Below are positions 31,154 through 40,163 of a DNA stretch of 64,000 nt, piece by piece. The notes beneath the pieces were generated by a model. The model made no database searches and had not been told where the DNA came from. It was given only the letters and a program-made list of their open reading frames with translations. The first letter of the stretch is position 1. Every line of letters starts with the position of its first letter. The position numbers and the translations under genes were made by a program. The DNA is from Duganella sp. OV510 (lineage in GTDB: Bacteria; Pseudomonadota; Gammaproteobacteria; Burkholderiales; Burkholderiaceae_D), in the NCBI RefSeq assembly GCF_900100205.1, contig NZ_FNEQ01000002.1, forward strand, positions 372,001 through 436,000, read 5' to 3'.

Positions 31154-32921
31154 AGAGAAATCCACCGGCGGCCAGATGCGGCAGGCATTCGCGCTGCTGC
31201 ATCGCGCCGCCCTGCCCGACCGCCACCACCTGTCCTGGGCGGTTCTGTGGCTGATCGTCGCCGCGCTGCTGGAAGTGATGGGTCCCATCATGGGCAAGGC
31301 GCTGATCGACGAGCACCTGCTGCCGCACCACCTGGACTGGCCGCGCATGGCCGGTCTGCTGGCCGGCCTGGTGCTGACCGGCTGGATCGCCAGCGGCCTG
31401 CGCTACCTGCAACTGGTGCGCCTGTCCGGCCTGGCCATGCGCTCGGTGATGCGGCTGCGCGAAATGGTCTACAGCCACGTGCTGCTGCTGCCGATGTCCT
31501 TCTTCGACCGCGCCATCACCGGCCAGCTGGTATCGCGCGTCACCAACGACACCGAAGCGGTCAAGAGCCTGTACATCCAGGTATTGTTCGTGATGCTCGA
31601 TTCGACCATCGTACTGGTCGGCACCGTGTGCGCCATGGCCTTCCTCGACTGGCGTCTGATGCTGATCGTGCTGGCGCTGCTGCCGGCGGTGCTGCTGATC
31701 GTCTGGCTGTACCAGCGCTGGAGCGCGCCGGCGGTGACGCGCGCGCGCGCGCTGCGCAGCGAGATCAATGGCCAGATGGCGGAATCGATCGGCGGCATGA
31801 GCGTGCTCCAGGCCAGCAACGCCGAGCAGCGCTTCGGCCAGCGCTTCGCCACCACCAACGACAACCACTACACGGCGCGCCTGGCCGAGCTGCGCGCCAA
31901 CGCCTGGCTGCTGCGTCCCGCGCTGGACCTGTTCAACATCGTGCTGCTGGCAGCGGTGATCTTCCTGTTCGGCCAGCGCGAAATGACCGCCACCGAGGTC
32001 GGCGTGCTGTATGCCTTCATCAGCTACCTGGCGCGCGTGATCGAGCCGCTGATCCAGATCACCATGCAGTTCAGCCAGTTGCAGCAATCGGTAGTGGCCA
32101 CCGCGCGCGTGGCGACGCTGCTGGATGAAGGCCCTGCCAAGGAACATAGCGGCGCTGGCACACGCGCCACGACGGCAGACGATGTCCACGCCCCGGCAGT
32201 CGCCATCCGCCATCTCAACTTCGCCTACAACGAAGGCCAGCCGGTGCTGCACGACCTGTCGCTGGAGATCCCGCAGGGCGATTTTGTCGGCATCGTCGGC
32301 CACACCGGCAGCGGCAAGTCGACGCTGCTGTCGCTGCTGCTGCGCTTCTATCCGGCGCCGCACGGCAGCATCCTGATGCACGGCGTGCCGCTGGACGACA
32401 TCGACAATGAACGCTTCCGCGCCGAAGTGGGCCTGGTGCCGCAGGACCCGTTCCTGCTGGCCGCGTCCGCGCGCGAGAATATCGACATGGGCCGCGGCCT
32501 GACGCAGCAGCAGATCGAAGCGGCTGCCCGCGCCGCTCACGCGCACGACTTCATCACGGCGCTGGAGCAGGGCTACGACACGCCGCTGGGCGAAGGCGGC
32601 TCGCGCCTGTCGGTCGGCCAGAAACAGCTGATCGCCATCGCCCGCGCGCTGGCCGGCTCGCCACGCATCCTGCTGCTGGATGAAGCCACGTCGCACATCG
32701 ATTCGCAAACAGAGCAGATCGTGCAGACCGCGCTGGATGAGCTGCGCGGCAAGGTGACGGTGATCGCCATCGCCCACCGCCTGTCGACCATCCGCGATGC
32801 CGACCGCATCATCGTGCTCAATCACGGCCGCATCACCGAAACCGGTCCGCACGAGCAGTTGATGCAGATCGATGGCGGCTTGTATCAACGCCTATATCTT
32901 TTGCAGCAACTAGCAAGTTAA
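31143..32921 (+). CDS. mdlB: ABC exporter half-transporter, MdlB-like
   Basis: A 592-residue partner of MdlA: six-helix membrane domain (LEVMGPIMGKALIDEHLLPHH, DRAITGQLVSRVTNDTEAVK) and a C-terminal ATPase with GHTGSGKSTLLS, VPQDPFLLAASARENI, LSVGQKQLIAIARAL (LSVGQ instead of LSGGQ, as in E. coli MdlB) and ILLLDEATSHID, which keeps the catalytic Glu. The dimer therefore should have one competent and one degenerate ATP site. The start at 31143 (MKPEEKSTGG) lies within the end of mdlA and has GGAAG upstream, so the pair is translationally coupled. Confidence 0.88.
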
Positions 32922-33044
32922 TGTAGTTGTAAAGCGCCCGGAAACTGTGCGATTTTGAGGAAAAATCACGCGCTCCGGGGCTTTCTCGCCTGCAACAGGC
33001 ATATAATTGTCTGGACATTGCATGGCAATAGCGAGGGCGTCAAG

Positions 33045-35150
33045 TTGGCAGGATCAAGAAACAACAGCTGGTGGCACACGCAGCGGCGCGCCATGATGGC
33101 AGCTGTTGCGTTGACGCTGGCGCCCGCCTGGGCGCTGGGCCAGGCGACGCTGGATGAACGCATCCTCGACGTCCGCGAACAAAGCCGCTTCGTCCCCGAC
33201 AAGGCGCTGGTGCAACTGCTGAAACTGCAGCCCGAGCTGGCCGCCGCCTCTTCCTACACCCGCGCCGAATTCCTCATCCAGATGAGCGCCGCGCGCATGC
33301 GCCTGGGGCAGAACGACGTGGCGCTGGAAGCGGCCGAACAGGTGATCGCCTTCGGCAAATCGCTGCACGATAACGCCATCATCGCCAAGGGCATGCTGGC
33401 CAAGACTTATGTGCTGTTCGCCCAGGCTGAAGTGGATGCCGCCCACCGCCTGGCCTTCGAGGCGGAAAAGCTGGCGCTGACCACCAGCGACAATCCGCTC
33501 AAGGTACAGGCCACCATCACCGCCGGCCAGACCTATGCCGAGCAAGGCAACTTCCCTTCAGCGCTGTCGACGCTGCAACGCGCGGTCGACATGGCGCGGC
33601 CGCCAGCCGGCGACAGTCTCAGCCTGGTGGCCGCACTGAACGCGCTGGCCAAGCTGCACACGCAGATGAAGGAATACGAGAACGCCGCCGAAACGCTGGC
33701 CGAACTGCTGAGCGAAACCGAAAAACTCGATTCGCCCGGCCGCATGGCAATGGCCAAGAACACCGAGTACGGCCTGGCGATCGATTCCGGCCAGCCGAAG
33801 CGCGCCTTGCGCGTGCTGCAGGAAAGCCTGGCGCTAGAGCGCCGCATGGGCGCAGAACGCATGGTCGGCATCACACTGGTCAACCTGTCCGACAGCTACC
33901 TGAAGCAGCACGACTTTGCGCGCGCGGTGCAGTACGCGCAGGAGTCGCTGCAGTCAGCGCAGAAGACCAACGACAAGTCCACCGAAGCCACCGGCCGCCT
34001 CAATCTGGGCCAGGCCTACCTCGGCATGGGCCGGCTGGCCGAAGGCAAGAAGCAGTACGAGCTGGGACTGGCGCGCTACCAGCAGGAGAACAACAAGCCG
34101 GACCTGCAAGTGGCGCTGCGCGAATACGGCGAAGCGCTGGAGCGCGCCGGCGACCTGGCTGGCGCGGTGGAAGCCTATCACCGCGAGCGCGACATCTCCA
34201 ACGAGCTGTTCGAGAAACGCCGCCAGCAAGCGATGCTGGAATTACAGGAAAAGTACGAGGGCGAGAAGAAGCAGCGCCAGATCGAACTGCTCAGCCACGA
34301 GAACCAGGCCAAGGGCGCGGAGATCGACAACCGCCGCCTGCAACAGCGCGTGTGGTGGCTGCTGGCCCTGGTGTTCGCGCTGGCTGCCGCCGTGGTCGGC
34401 CTGTTGTACCGCAAGGTGCGCCATACCAACGCGCAGCTGGAGGTGAAGAACCTGGAGCTGAAGGCACAGTCGACGCTCGATCCGCTGACATCGCTGTACA
34501 ACCGCCGCCACTTCCAGGACTTCATGCGCTGCCTGAATACGCAGGAACGCCAGGACGATATGGTCGGCGCGCTGTTCTTGCTGGACGTCGACCACTTCAA
34601 GCATATCAACGACAACTACGGCCATGCCGCCGGTGATGCGGTGCTGAAGATGATCGCCGAAAGCCTGCGCGTGGCGCTGCGCGAAACCGACATGATCGTG
34701 CGCTGGGGCGGCGAGGAATTCCTCGCCTTCCTGCCGGCGATACCGCGCCAGGGCGTCGACGAAGTGGCGCGGCGCATCCTGCTTGGCATTTCGTCGCAGA
34801 CGCTGACCTATCAGGAGCAGCAGATCTCGGTGAATGTGTCGGTGGGCTTCTCGCCCTTCCCGCTGGCGCCCGGCAGCGAGCCGCTGCCGTGGGAGCGCGC
34901 GGTCAACCTGGTCGACATGGCGCTATATCTGGCCAAGGCGCATGGCCGCAACCGCGCCTACGGCGTGCGCGGCTTCGAGAACTTCCACCTGACCACGATG
35001 GAGGCGATCGAGCAGGACCTGGAACGCGCCTGGCGTGCCGGCTTCGTCGACCTCAGCGTGGTGCTGGGTGGCGATCCGGAAGTGCATCCGCCAACGCCCG
35101 ATGAACACACCAATGTGGTGTCGATCAAGCAGGCGGCGCACCAGCACTGA
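33045..35150 (+). CDS. TPR-sensor diguanylate cyclase (GGDEF)
   Basis: A 701-residue, probably periplasm-facing sensor that makes c-di-GMP from GTP. A Sec-type leader (MMAAVALTLAPAWALGQ) is followed by about 300 residues of TPR repeats, a short coiled coil (QEKYEGEKKQRQIE), one membrane helix (VWWLLALVFALAAAVVGLLY) and a GGDEF domain with GGEEF at 555-559. RETD (546-549) five residues earlier is an intact product-inhibition site. The chosen start is a TTG with GAGGG seven bases upstream; another in-frame TTG at 32955 lacks a site. Its distance from mdlB (123 bp) suggests its own promoter. Confidence 0.9.
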   Translation: MAGSRNNSWWHTQRRAMMAAVALTLAPAWALGQATLDERILDVREQSRFVPDKALVQLLKLQPELAAASSYTRAEFLIQMSAARMRLGQNDVALEAAEQVIAFGKSLHDNAIIAKGMLAKTYVLFAQAEVDAAHRLAFEAEKLALTTSDNPLKVQATITAGQTYAEQGNFPSALSTLQRAVDMARPPAGDSLSLVAALNALAKLHTQMKEYENAAETLAELLSETEKLDSPGRMAMAKNTEYGLAIDSGQPKRALRVLQESLALERRMGAERMVGITLVNLSDSYLKQHDFARAVQYAQESLQSAQKTNDKSTEATGRLNLGQAYLGMGRLAEGKKQYELGLARYQQENNKPDLQVALREYGEALERAGDLAGAVEAYHRERDISNELFEKRRQQAMLELQEKYEGEKKQRQIELLSHENQAKGAEIDNRRLQQRVWWLLALVFALAAAVVGLLYRKVRHTNAQLEVKNLELKAQSTLDPLTSLYNRRHFQDFMRCLNTQERQDDMVGALFLLDVDHFKHINDNYGHAAGDAVLKMIAESLRVALRETDMIVRWGGEEFLAFLPAIPRQGVDEVARRILLGISSQTLTYQEQQISVNVSVGFSPFPLAPGSEPLPWERAVNLVDMALYLAKAHGRNRAYGVRGFENFHLTTMEAIEQDLERAWRAGFVDLSVVLGGDPEVHPPTPDEHTNVVSIKQAAHQH

Positions 35151-35153
35151 GGC

Positions 35154-35489
35154 TTACTTCCGGGACTCGCGCTCCTCGGCCGAGGTCTGCATTTTCTCGC
35201 CGGCCTGTTCCAGCTTGCGGCCGGCTTCCCTGGTGGCGTTGTTCAACGTTTCGCCGGCCTTGTCGGCCGCCTTGTCCAGACGCTGGCTGGTTTCCTTGGC
35301 GGCGTCGCTCAACTGTTCATTGGCCTGCTTGGCGGCGCTGTCCAGACGCGCGCCGGCCTGCTCGGTCGCCTGATCCACCTTGCGTCCGGCGCGTTCAGCC
35401 GGACCGGCTTCGCTAGGATCTTCCTTCTTCTGGCAGCCGCCCAGCAGCGCCAGCGCCGTCAACGTCACTACGATATAACGCATCATCAT
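35154..35489 (-). CDS. small helical lipoprotein
   Basis: A 111-residue predicted lipoprotein. The signal ends LALLGGC (lipobox) and the next residues are QKKED. The rest is one long amphipathic helix of 11-residue-like repeats (AGRKVDQATEQ, AGARLDSAAKQ, ANEQLSDAAKE, TSQRLDKAADK, AGETLNNATRE, AGRKLEQAGEK), comparable in character to LEA-type or YtxH/YjfN-like stress proteins. AGGAG directly abuts an ATG at 35495 but is six bases from the ATG at 35489, which is therefore chosen. It is convergent with the GGDEF gene and divergent from the beta-lactamase-like gene. Role unknown; cell-envelope stress is a guess. Confidence 0.72.
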   Translation of the reverse strand: MMMRYIVVTLTALALLGGCQKKEDPSEAGPAERAGRKVDQATEQAGARLDSAAKQANEQLSDAAKETSQRLDKAADKAGETLNNATREAGRKLEQAGEKMQTSAEERESRK

Positions 35490-35573
35490 GTTCATCTCCT
35501 GAAGAATGAGTTGTTTCCAACAGCATACATAAGTCCGTATCGCCGCAGCGCACGTTTTGCTAGACTATCTGAC

Positions 35574-36647
35574 ATGATGATAAAAACCACTACGCTATTC
35601 GCACTGCTGCTGGGCCTATGCGCCAGCGCCAGCGCCGCCACCACGCTGGAAGACGCCAACCGCGAAACGCGGCAATGGGTGCAGCAGACCATGCAGGAAC
35701 AGCATATTCCGGGCGTGCAGCTCGCGATCATCAAGGACGGCAAGGTGGTGCTGTCCGAAACCTACGGCCTGGCCAACGTCGAGAACCAGGTGGCGGCGAC
35801 GCCGGCCACGCGCTTCCCGATCAACTCCGCCACCAAGTCCTTCACCGGTGTGGCGATAATGCAGCTGGCCGAAGCGGGCCTGGTGGACCTGGACGCACCG
35901 GTCTCACGCTACCTGGACGATCTGCCGTCAGCCTGGCGCACCATCCGCGTGCGCCAGCTGTTGGGTCACACCTCCGGTCTGCCGGACATCATCGACCAGC
36001 ACGGCACCGAGGCCGAGACCTGGAAAGCGGTCAAGGCGCAGCCGCTGGTCGCGCCAGCCGGCGAACGCTTCGCCTATAACCAGACCAACTACGGCCTGCT
36101 GTCGCAGATCATCACAAAACAGAGCAAGCTGCCGTATGAGCGTTTCATTGCCGAGCGCCAGTTCCAGCCGGTCGGCATGCCGCTATCAACCTTTGGCGAC
36201 AGCTACGACCTGGTGCCGAACGCCGCCACCATCTACGCCCGCACACCGCGCGGCACGCTGGCGCCGGACGACAACAACCGCCTGTCGCACTGGTACTACG
36301 ATATGCCCTACAGCCTGTGGGCCGGCGGCGGCATGCAAACCACCGCCAGCGAAGTGGCGCGCTGGCTGATTGCCTTGTCGGAAGGGCGCCTGATCCAGCC
36401 TGCCTCGCTGCGCCGCATGTGGACAGTGGAAAAGCTCAACAACGGCAGTGATGGCGAATGGGCGGCCGGCTGGCCGGTGTTGCAAACGACGCCCGAGCTG
36501 CGCGTGGCCGGCATCGGCGGCGCCCGCGCCGCCTTCATCGTCTATCCGGAGCAGAAGCTGGCGATCGTCATGCTGACCAATCTGGCCGGCGCCAATCCGC
36601 AACGCTTCATCCCGAAGATCGCCGACTTCTACCGCCCGATAAAATGA
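35574..36647 (+). CDS. serine beta-lactamase-like hydrolase, secreted
   Basis: A 357-residue member of the class C beta-lactamase / penicillin-binding superfamily. A signal peptide ends near CASASA (residue 21). The catalytic tetrad SATK is at S85-K88. The second motif reads FAYNQTNYGLL, with YNQ where YxN is normal. The third, usually KTG or HxG, appears as GIGG in RVAGIGGARAAF. Such variants are mostly esterases or peptidases rather than lactamases. No ribosome site is evident, and two tandem ATGs (35574 and 35577) are possible starts. A hairpin follows the stop. Confidence 0.85.
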   Translation: MMIKTTTLFALLLGLCASASAATTLEDANRETRQWVQQTMQEQHIPGVQLAIIKDGKVVLSETYGLANVENQVAATPATRFPINSATKSFTGVAIMQLAEAGLVDLDAPVSRYLDDLPSAWRTIRVRQLLGHTSGLPDIIDQHGTEAETWKAVKAQPLVAPAGERFAYNQTNYGLLSQIITKQSKLPYERFIAERQFQPVGMPLSTFGDSYDLVPNAATIYARTPRGTLAPDDNNRLSHWYYDMPYSLWAGGGMQTTASEVARWLIALSEGRLIQPASLRRMWTVEKLNNGSDGEWAAGWPVLQTTPELRVAGIGGARAAFIVYPEQKLAIVMLTNLAGANPQRFIPKIADFYRPIK

Positions 36648-36672
36648 AGCAGCGCATCCAGTTGGCGCTGCT
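36648..36672. terminator. hairpin between convergent genes
   Basis: AGCAGCGC (36648-36655) pairs with GCGCTGCT (36665-36672) around nine bases, directly after the hydrolase stop and touching the stop codon of the convergent gene. There is no T-run. Confidence 0.45.
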
Positions 36673-37124
36673 TACTCGGCGACGATTTTCTTGGGTGGTG
36701 GTGGGGGCGCGAAGTCGACGGTTTCGGAAGCCGGTCCGCTATCGAGCATGTCGGATTGTGCCAGCCAGTCCTGCAACTTCTCCATGCGGCGGATCAGGAT
36801 GCCCTTGTTGCTGATGTAACCGACCTGCTCGAAGTTTTCCGGCTTGCTGACCATCTTGGACACGGTCGGCAAATTCTCCGCCAGCCGTTCAAACGCCTTG
36901 CGCGCCTTCTGCTCCCATTTGTTCAGGTGGGCTTCGTTGAAGCGATTACTTTCGTAATAAATGGTGAGCGTTCGGTCATGATTGCCATAACCGACAATTG
37001 CCGCGCCCATGCGCACCGTTTCCAGCACGTCGCCCTTGATCGCCGACGTCGGCACAAACAATGCTGCGCGGCCGGTCGTATCCGGTCGCTCCAGCGGCAA
37101 ATCCTGTCCCATCACTCTGCTCAT
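36672..37124 (-). CDS. conserved-looking hypothetical protein
   Basis: Unrecognised 150-residue soluble protein. It has no signal or membrane segment. An ordered region of about 110 residues contains GAAIVGYGNHDRTLTIYYESN and a basic helical stretch (KWEQKARKAFERLAENL), and ends in an acidic/proline-rich tail with PPPPPKK. The ATG at 37124 with AGGA about seven bases upstream is preferred over an in-frame ATG eight codons earlier. It is convergent with the hydrolase gene and divergent from an M29-like gene. Confidence 0.6.
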   Translation of the reverse strand: MSRVMGQDLPLERPDTTGRAALFVPTSAIKGDVLETVRMGAAIVGYGNHDRTLTIYYESNRFNEAHLNKWEQKARKAFERLAENLPTVSKMVSKPENFEQVGYISNKGILIRRMEKLQDWLAQSDMLDSGPASETVDFAPPPPPKKIVAE

Positions 37125-37276
37125 CACGCTTCCTGTCGTTGTCGCCACGGAGTTGCTGCTAGGCTATTTTTTTAATTCTATATCGCCAACTTGTCCATTA
37201 CAAGGAGAATGCGCAGCGGCGTGGCGCACCCGGCAACTGCCTTATAATGCGGGCTGATCCCATAAAATGCCTCACC

Positions 37277-38332
37277 ATGATGTCCTCCCCCTCCCGTTTC
37301 GGCGACATTCCCGAAACCGCAGTCGACCTGGCCGAACGCAACTTGCGCGACACGCTGACCATCGCACTTGAGCACCGCGCGCCACACGCGGCGCTGATCG
37401 TCTACGACACCCGCACCGACCTGAATCGCGCGCTGACCGAAGCCTATCGCCGCGCCGCGCCGGACGCCGGGTTCATCGATTTCGACAGCACCACACCGGA
37501 CGTCATCCTGGCCACCTTCGACCGCATGCAGGCCGGCGACCTGGTGGTACTGGTGCAATCGACCAGCTTCCGCATGGACGCCTACCGCATCCGCATCGAA
37601 CTGTTCAAGCGCGGGCTGAAAGTGATCGAGCACGTGCACCTGTCGCGCATGCCGGGCGAGCAGGGACTGCACTACATCGCCTCGCTGGCCTACGACCCGT
37701 CCTACTATCGCGGCGTCGGCCACGCGCTGAAGGCGCGCATCGACCGCGCCCAACGTGGCGTGGTGGATAGCGGCGACGGCGCACAGCTGGTGTTCGAGTC
37801 GCCGTTCGAATCGGCCAAGCTGAATATCGGCGACTACAGCGGCATGACCAATATCGGTGGCCAGTTCCCGCTGGGAGAGGTGTTCACCGAAGCGCAGGAC
37901 CTGGAAGCAGTCAGCGGCCGTGCGCGCATCTTCGTGTTTGGCGACACCAAATTCCTGGTCAACAAGCCGGCCACGCCGATCACCATCATCGTCGACCAAG
38001 GCCGCGTGGTCGGCACAGAAAACAGCACGCCGGAGTTTGAGCAGATGCTATCGATCATCCGCGAGCACGAAGGTGAAGTATGGCTGCGCGAACTCGGCTT
38101 CGGCATGAACCGCGCCTTCTCGCGCGATTGCATGGTGGACGACATCGGCACCTATGAACGCATGTGCGGCATCCACCTGTCGCTGGGCGCCAAGCACGGC
38201 GTCTACAGCAAGCCGCAACTGAAGCGCAAGGACGCCCGCTACCACATCGACGTCTTCGCCCTCACCGACGGCGTCTATCTGGACGACGAGCGCATTTATC
38301 GCGACGGCGCCTGGGACCTACCCATCCAATAA
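37277..38332 (+). CDS. M29-aminopeptidase-like metalloprotein
   Basis: A 351-residue cytoplasmic protein. The C-terminal half carries a pattern like M29 aminopeptidases / NicX-type dioxygenases: FPLGEVFTEAQDLEAVSG, an E in WLRELGFGMNRA, the H in GIHLSLGAKHGVY and the HIDVFALTD metal motif, i.e. Glu, Glu, His, Tyr/His and Asp spaced as in that fold. The N-terminal half (ALIVYDTRTDLNRALTEAYRRAAP) resembles the M29 N-domain. Aminopeptidase activity is an inference and a diverged enzyme is possible. MM at 37277 fits better than an upstream in-frame ATG. Confidence 0.68.
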   Translation: MMSSPSRFGDIPETAVDLAERNLRDTLTIALEHRAPHAALIVYDTRTDLNRALTEAYRRAAPDAGFIDFDSTTPDVILATFDRMQAGDLVVLVQSTSFRMDAYRIRIELFKRGLKVIEHVHLSRMPGEQGLHYIASLAYDPSYYRGVGHALKARIDRAQRGVVDSGDGAQLVFESPFESAKLNIGDYSGMTNIGGQFPLGEVFTEAQDLEAVSGRARIFVFGDTKFLVNKPATPITIIVDQGRVVGTENSTPEFEQMLSIIREHEGEVWLRELGFGMNRAFSRDCMVDDIGTYERMCGIHLSLGAKHGVYSKPQLKRKDARYHIDVFALTDGVYLDDERIYRDGAWDLPIQ

Positions 38333-38409
38333 ACTGATGCACCGCAAAAGTGCGGCGAAAACCGCTTAAACGGACTTGTGAGACGTAGCTGATTTAATAC
38401 ACTGAGCGC

Positions 38410-38739
38410 ATGCCGTCGACCACGCTCAGTGTCCACTTTTACGTGACGAATGCCGGTACCGAACCAGTTCGGGACTGGCTAAAATCGCTAGAAGTAAGCG
38501 ACAGAAAGCGCATCGGCGACGATATCAAAACCGTCCAATACGGTTGGCCCTTGGGAATGCCACTTGTACGAAAAATGGACCAGCGCTTATGGGAAGTACG
38601 AACTTCGCTACAGGGCCGCACAGCAAGAGTACTATTTACGATCGAAGGTGGAGACATGGTGCTACTCCACGGTTTTATCAAAAAGTCTCAACAAACACCG
38701 TTGGCAGACATCCGTATCGCAAAGCAACGCATGAAATAA
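38410..38739 (+). CDS. HigB / Gp49-like toxin
   Basis: A 109-residue protein of the phage Gp49-like / HigB family (RelE superfamily mRNA interferases). Seen: VRDWLKSLEVSDRKRIGDDIKTVQYGWPLGMP, LWEVRTSLQGRTARVLFTIEGGDMVLLHGFIKKSQQTP and a C-terminal DIRIAKQRMK; the LWE(L/V)R and HGFIKKSQ motifs are characteristic. In such pairs the toxin cuts ribosome-bound mRNA. It precedes an XRE-type antitoxin by 14 bp, the toxin-first order of higBA. AT content is raised relative to neighbours. Confidence 0.87.
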   Translation: MPSTTLSVHFYVTNAGTEPVRDWLKSLEVSDRKRIGDDIKTVQYGWPLGMPLVRKMDQRLWEVRTSLQGRTARVLFTIEGGDMVLLHGFIKKSQQTPLADIRIAKQRMK

Positions 38740-38753
38740 TTGTGGAGTCCTAT

Positions 38754-39041
38754 ATGAAAACGAAGAATATCGGTAGCAATTTTGACGACTTCCTCAAGGA
38801 AGAAGGCATGCTTGAAGAAGCGGAAGCCGTGGCTGTAAAACGCGTCATCGCATGGCAGATTGCCGAAGAGATGAAAGGCCAAAACCTGACCAAGACCAGC
38901 TTGGCCGAAAAAATGCGTACGAGCAGGGCCTCACTGAACCGCCTCCTGGACGAAAACGATGCGAGCCTCACACTCACTACCCTGACGAGCGCAGCGGCAG
39001 CATTGGGAAAGAAAATTAAAATCGAACTTGTTCCTGCATAG
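38754..39041 (+). CDS. HigA-like XRE-family antitoxin
   Basis: A 95-residue protein with a helix-turn-helix in the C-terminal half (LTKTSLAEKMRTSRASLNRLLDENDASLTLTTLTSAAAALGKKIKIELV), typical of antitoxins that neutralise HigB-type toxins and repress their own operon. The N-terminal 40 residues are acidic (DDFLKEEGMLEEAEAVAV), probably the toxin-binding arm. GGAG lies six bases before the ATG. Bases 39042-39129 after it hold no recognisable feature. Confidence 0.85.
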   Translation: MKTKNIGSNFDDFLKEEGMLEEAEAVAVKRVIAWQIAEEMKGQNLTKTSLAEKMRTSRASLNRLLDENDASLTLTTLTSAAAALGKKIKIELVPA

Positions 39042-39129
39042 CTTGGCAGTCATAAATCTCGCGAGGCGCGCTTCGACAACCGCCGCTTTTTCGAATTCTA
39101 TGTAGGCGGCCTGACCCGGCCAGTGCCGG

Positions 39130-40053
39130 TTACACCAGGCCCGCCAGCGCGCGGTCCCATGGCGGGACAGGATGGTATTCAGCGACCAGGAAATCGATCA
39201 ACGCACGAACTTTCGGCGATGGCTGGCGGCTGGCGGGATACAGCGCGCTGAGATGGTTCAGCGGCAGTTCCCAGTCGCCCAGCACCGGCACCAGCGTGCC
39301 TTCCATCAGGCTGCGCCAGGCAAGGAAGGTGGTGTTGTAGACGATGCCCAGGCCTTGCTGCGCCGCCTGTTGCAGCACCAGGCCGTTGTTGGCGGTGAAG
39401 GCAGCCGGCACGCGCACCGATTGCTGCGCGTCGCCGCGCGTGAAGTGCCATTGGGTGCCGTCGGTCAGGTGGCTGAAATGCAGGCAGCGGTGCTGCTGCA
39501 ATTCCTGCGGCGTGGCCGGCATGCCGTGCCGCGCGATATACGATGGCGATGCGCACAGCACGGCGCGGCATGGCGCCAGCGGACGCATGGCCAGCGCATG
39601 GACATCCGGGATGCCGCCCACCCGTATCGTCAGGTCGAAGCCATGCTGGATCGGATCGAGCAGCGCGTCATCGACAAACAGCATCGGTTCCAGCAGTGGA
39701 TGCTGCAAGGCGAAGCGCGCCAGCGCGCCAGCCAGCCACTCGCTGCCGAAACTCGACGGCGCCTGTATCCGCAGCGGCCCGGCCAGGTCGTCGCCGGCCT
39801 GCGCCACCACCCTTGCCGCTTCCTGCGCCTGCGACACGGTCGCCATGCACGGCGCCAGATAAGCCTGGCCGACATCAGTCAGGCTAACCTCGCGCGTCGA
39901 GCGGTGCAGCAGCCGGGCGCCCAGCTTTTCTTCCAGTTGCAGGATATGCTTGCTGACCATGGCGCGCGTCAGGCCCAGGCGCCGTCCGGCCTCGCTAAAA
40001 CTGCGCAGCCTTGCCACTTCCACAAAGATTTCCATCGCCCGTAACTGATCCAT
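39130..40053 (-). CDS. LysR-family transcriptional regulator
   Basis: A 307-residue LysR-type regulator. The N-terminal winged helix (MDQLRAMEIFVEVARLRSFSEAGRRLGLTRAMVS..., residues 1-60) belongs to the subgroup that starts MD(Q/R)L..M..FV.V. The effector-binding domain covers about 90-300. It is divergent from a PhyH-oxygenase / isomerase pair, the classic arrangement for a LysR regulator and its target. A candidate binding site lies just upstream. Confidence 0.93.
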   Translation of the reverse strand: MDQLRAMEIFVEVARLRSFSEAGRRLGLTRAMVSKHILQLEEKLGARLLHRSTREVSLTDVGQAYLAPCMATVSQAQEAARVVAQAGDDLAGPLRIQAPSSFGSEWLAGALARFALQHPLLEPMLFVDDALLDPIQHGFDLTIRVGGIPDVHALAMRPLAPCRAVLCASPSYIARHGMPATPQELQQHRCLHFSHLTDGTQWHFTRGDAQQSVRVPAAFTANNGLVLQQAAQQGLGIVYNTTFLAWRSLMEGTLVPVLGDWELPLNHLSALYPASRQPSPKVRALIDFLVAEYHPVPPWDRALAGLV

Positions 40054-40059
40054 ACGATG

Positions 40060-40082
40060 ATTGTCTCCATTTCAGCGACAAT
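40060..40082. promoter_or_regulatory. candidate LysR binding site
   Basis: ATTGTC and GACAAT form a perfect 6-bp inverted repeat separated by 11 bases, so it contains T-N11-A as in LysR boxes. It begins seven bases before the lysR start and about 80 bases before the divergent oxygenase gene. Confidence 0.5.
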
Positions 40083-40163
40083 GTGTCAACCTTTTGCGGA
40101 TTGTGACGCCCCGGCGCGGCCCGTAAAATGCGATAGATCAAATATCCCGCCATGGAGCCAGAA

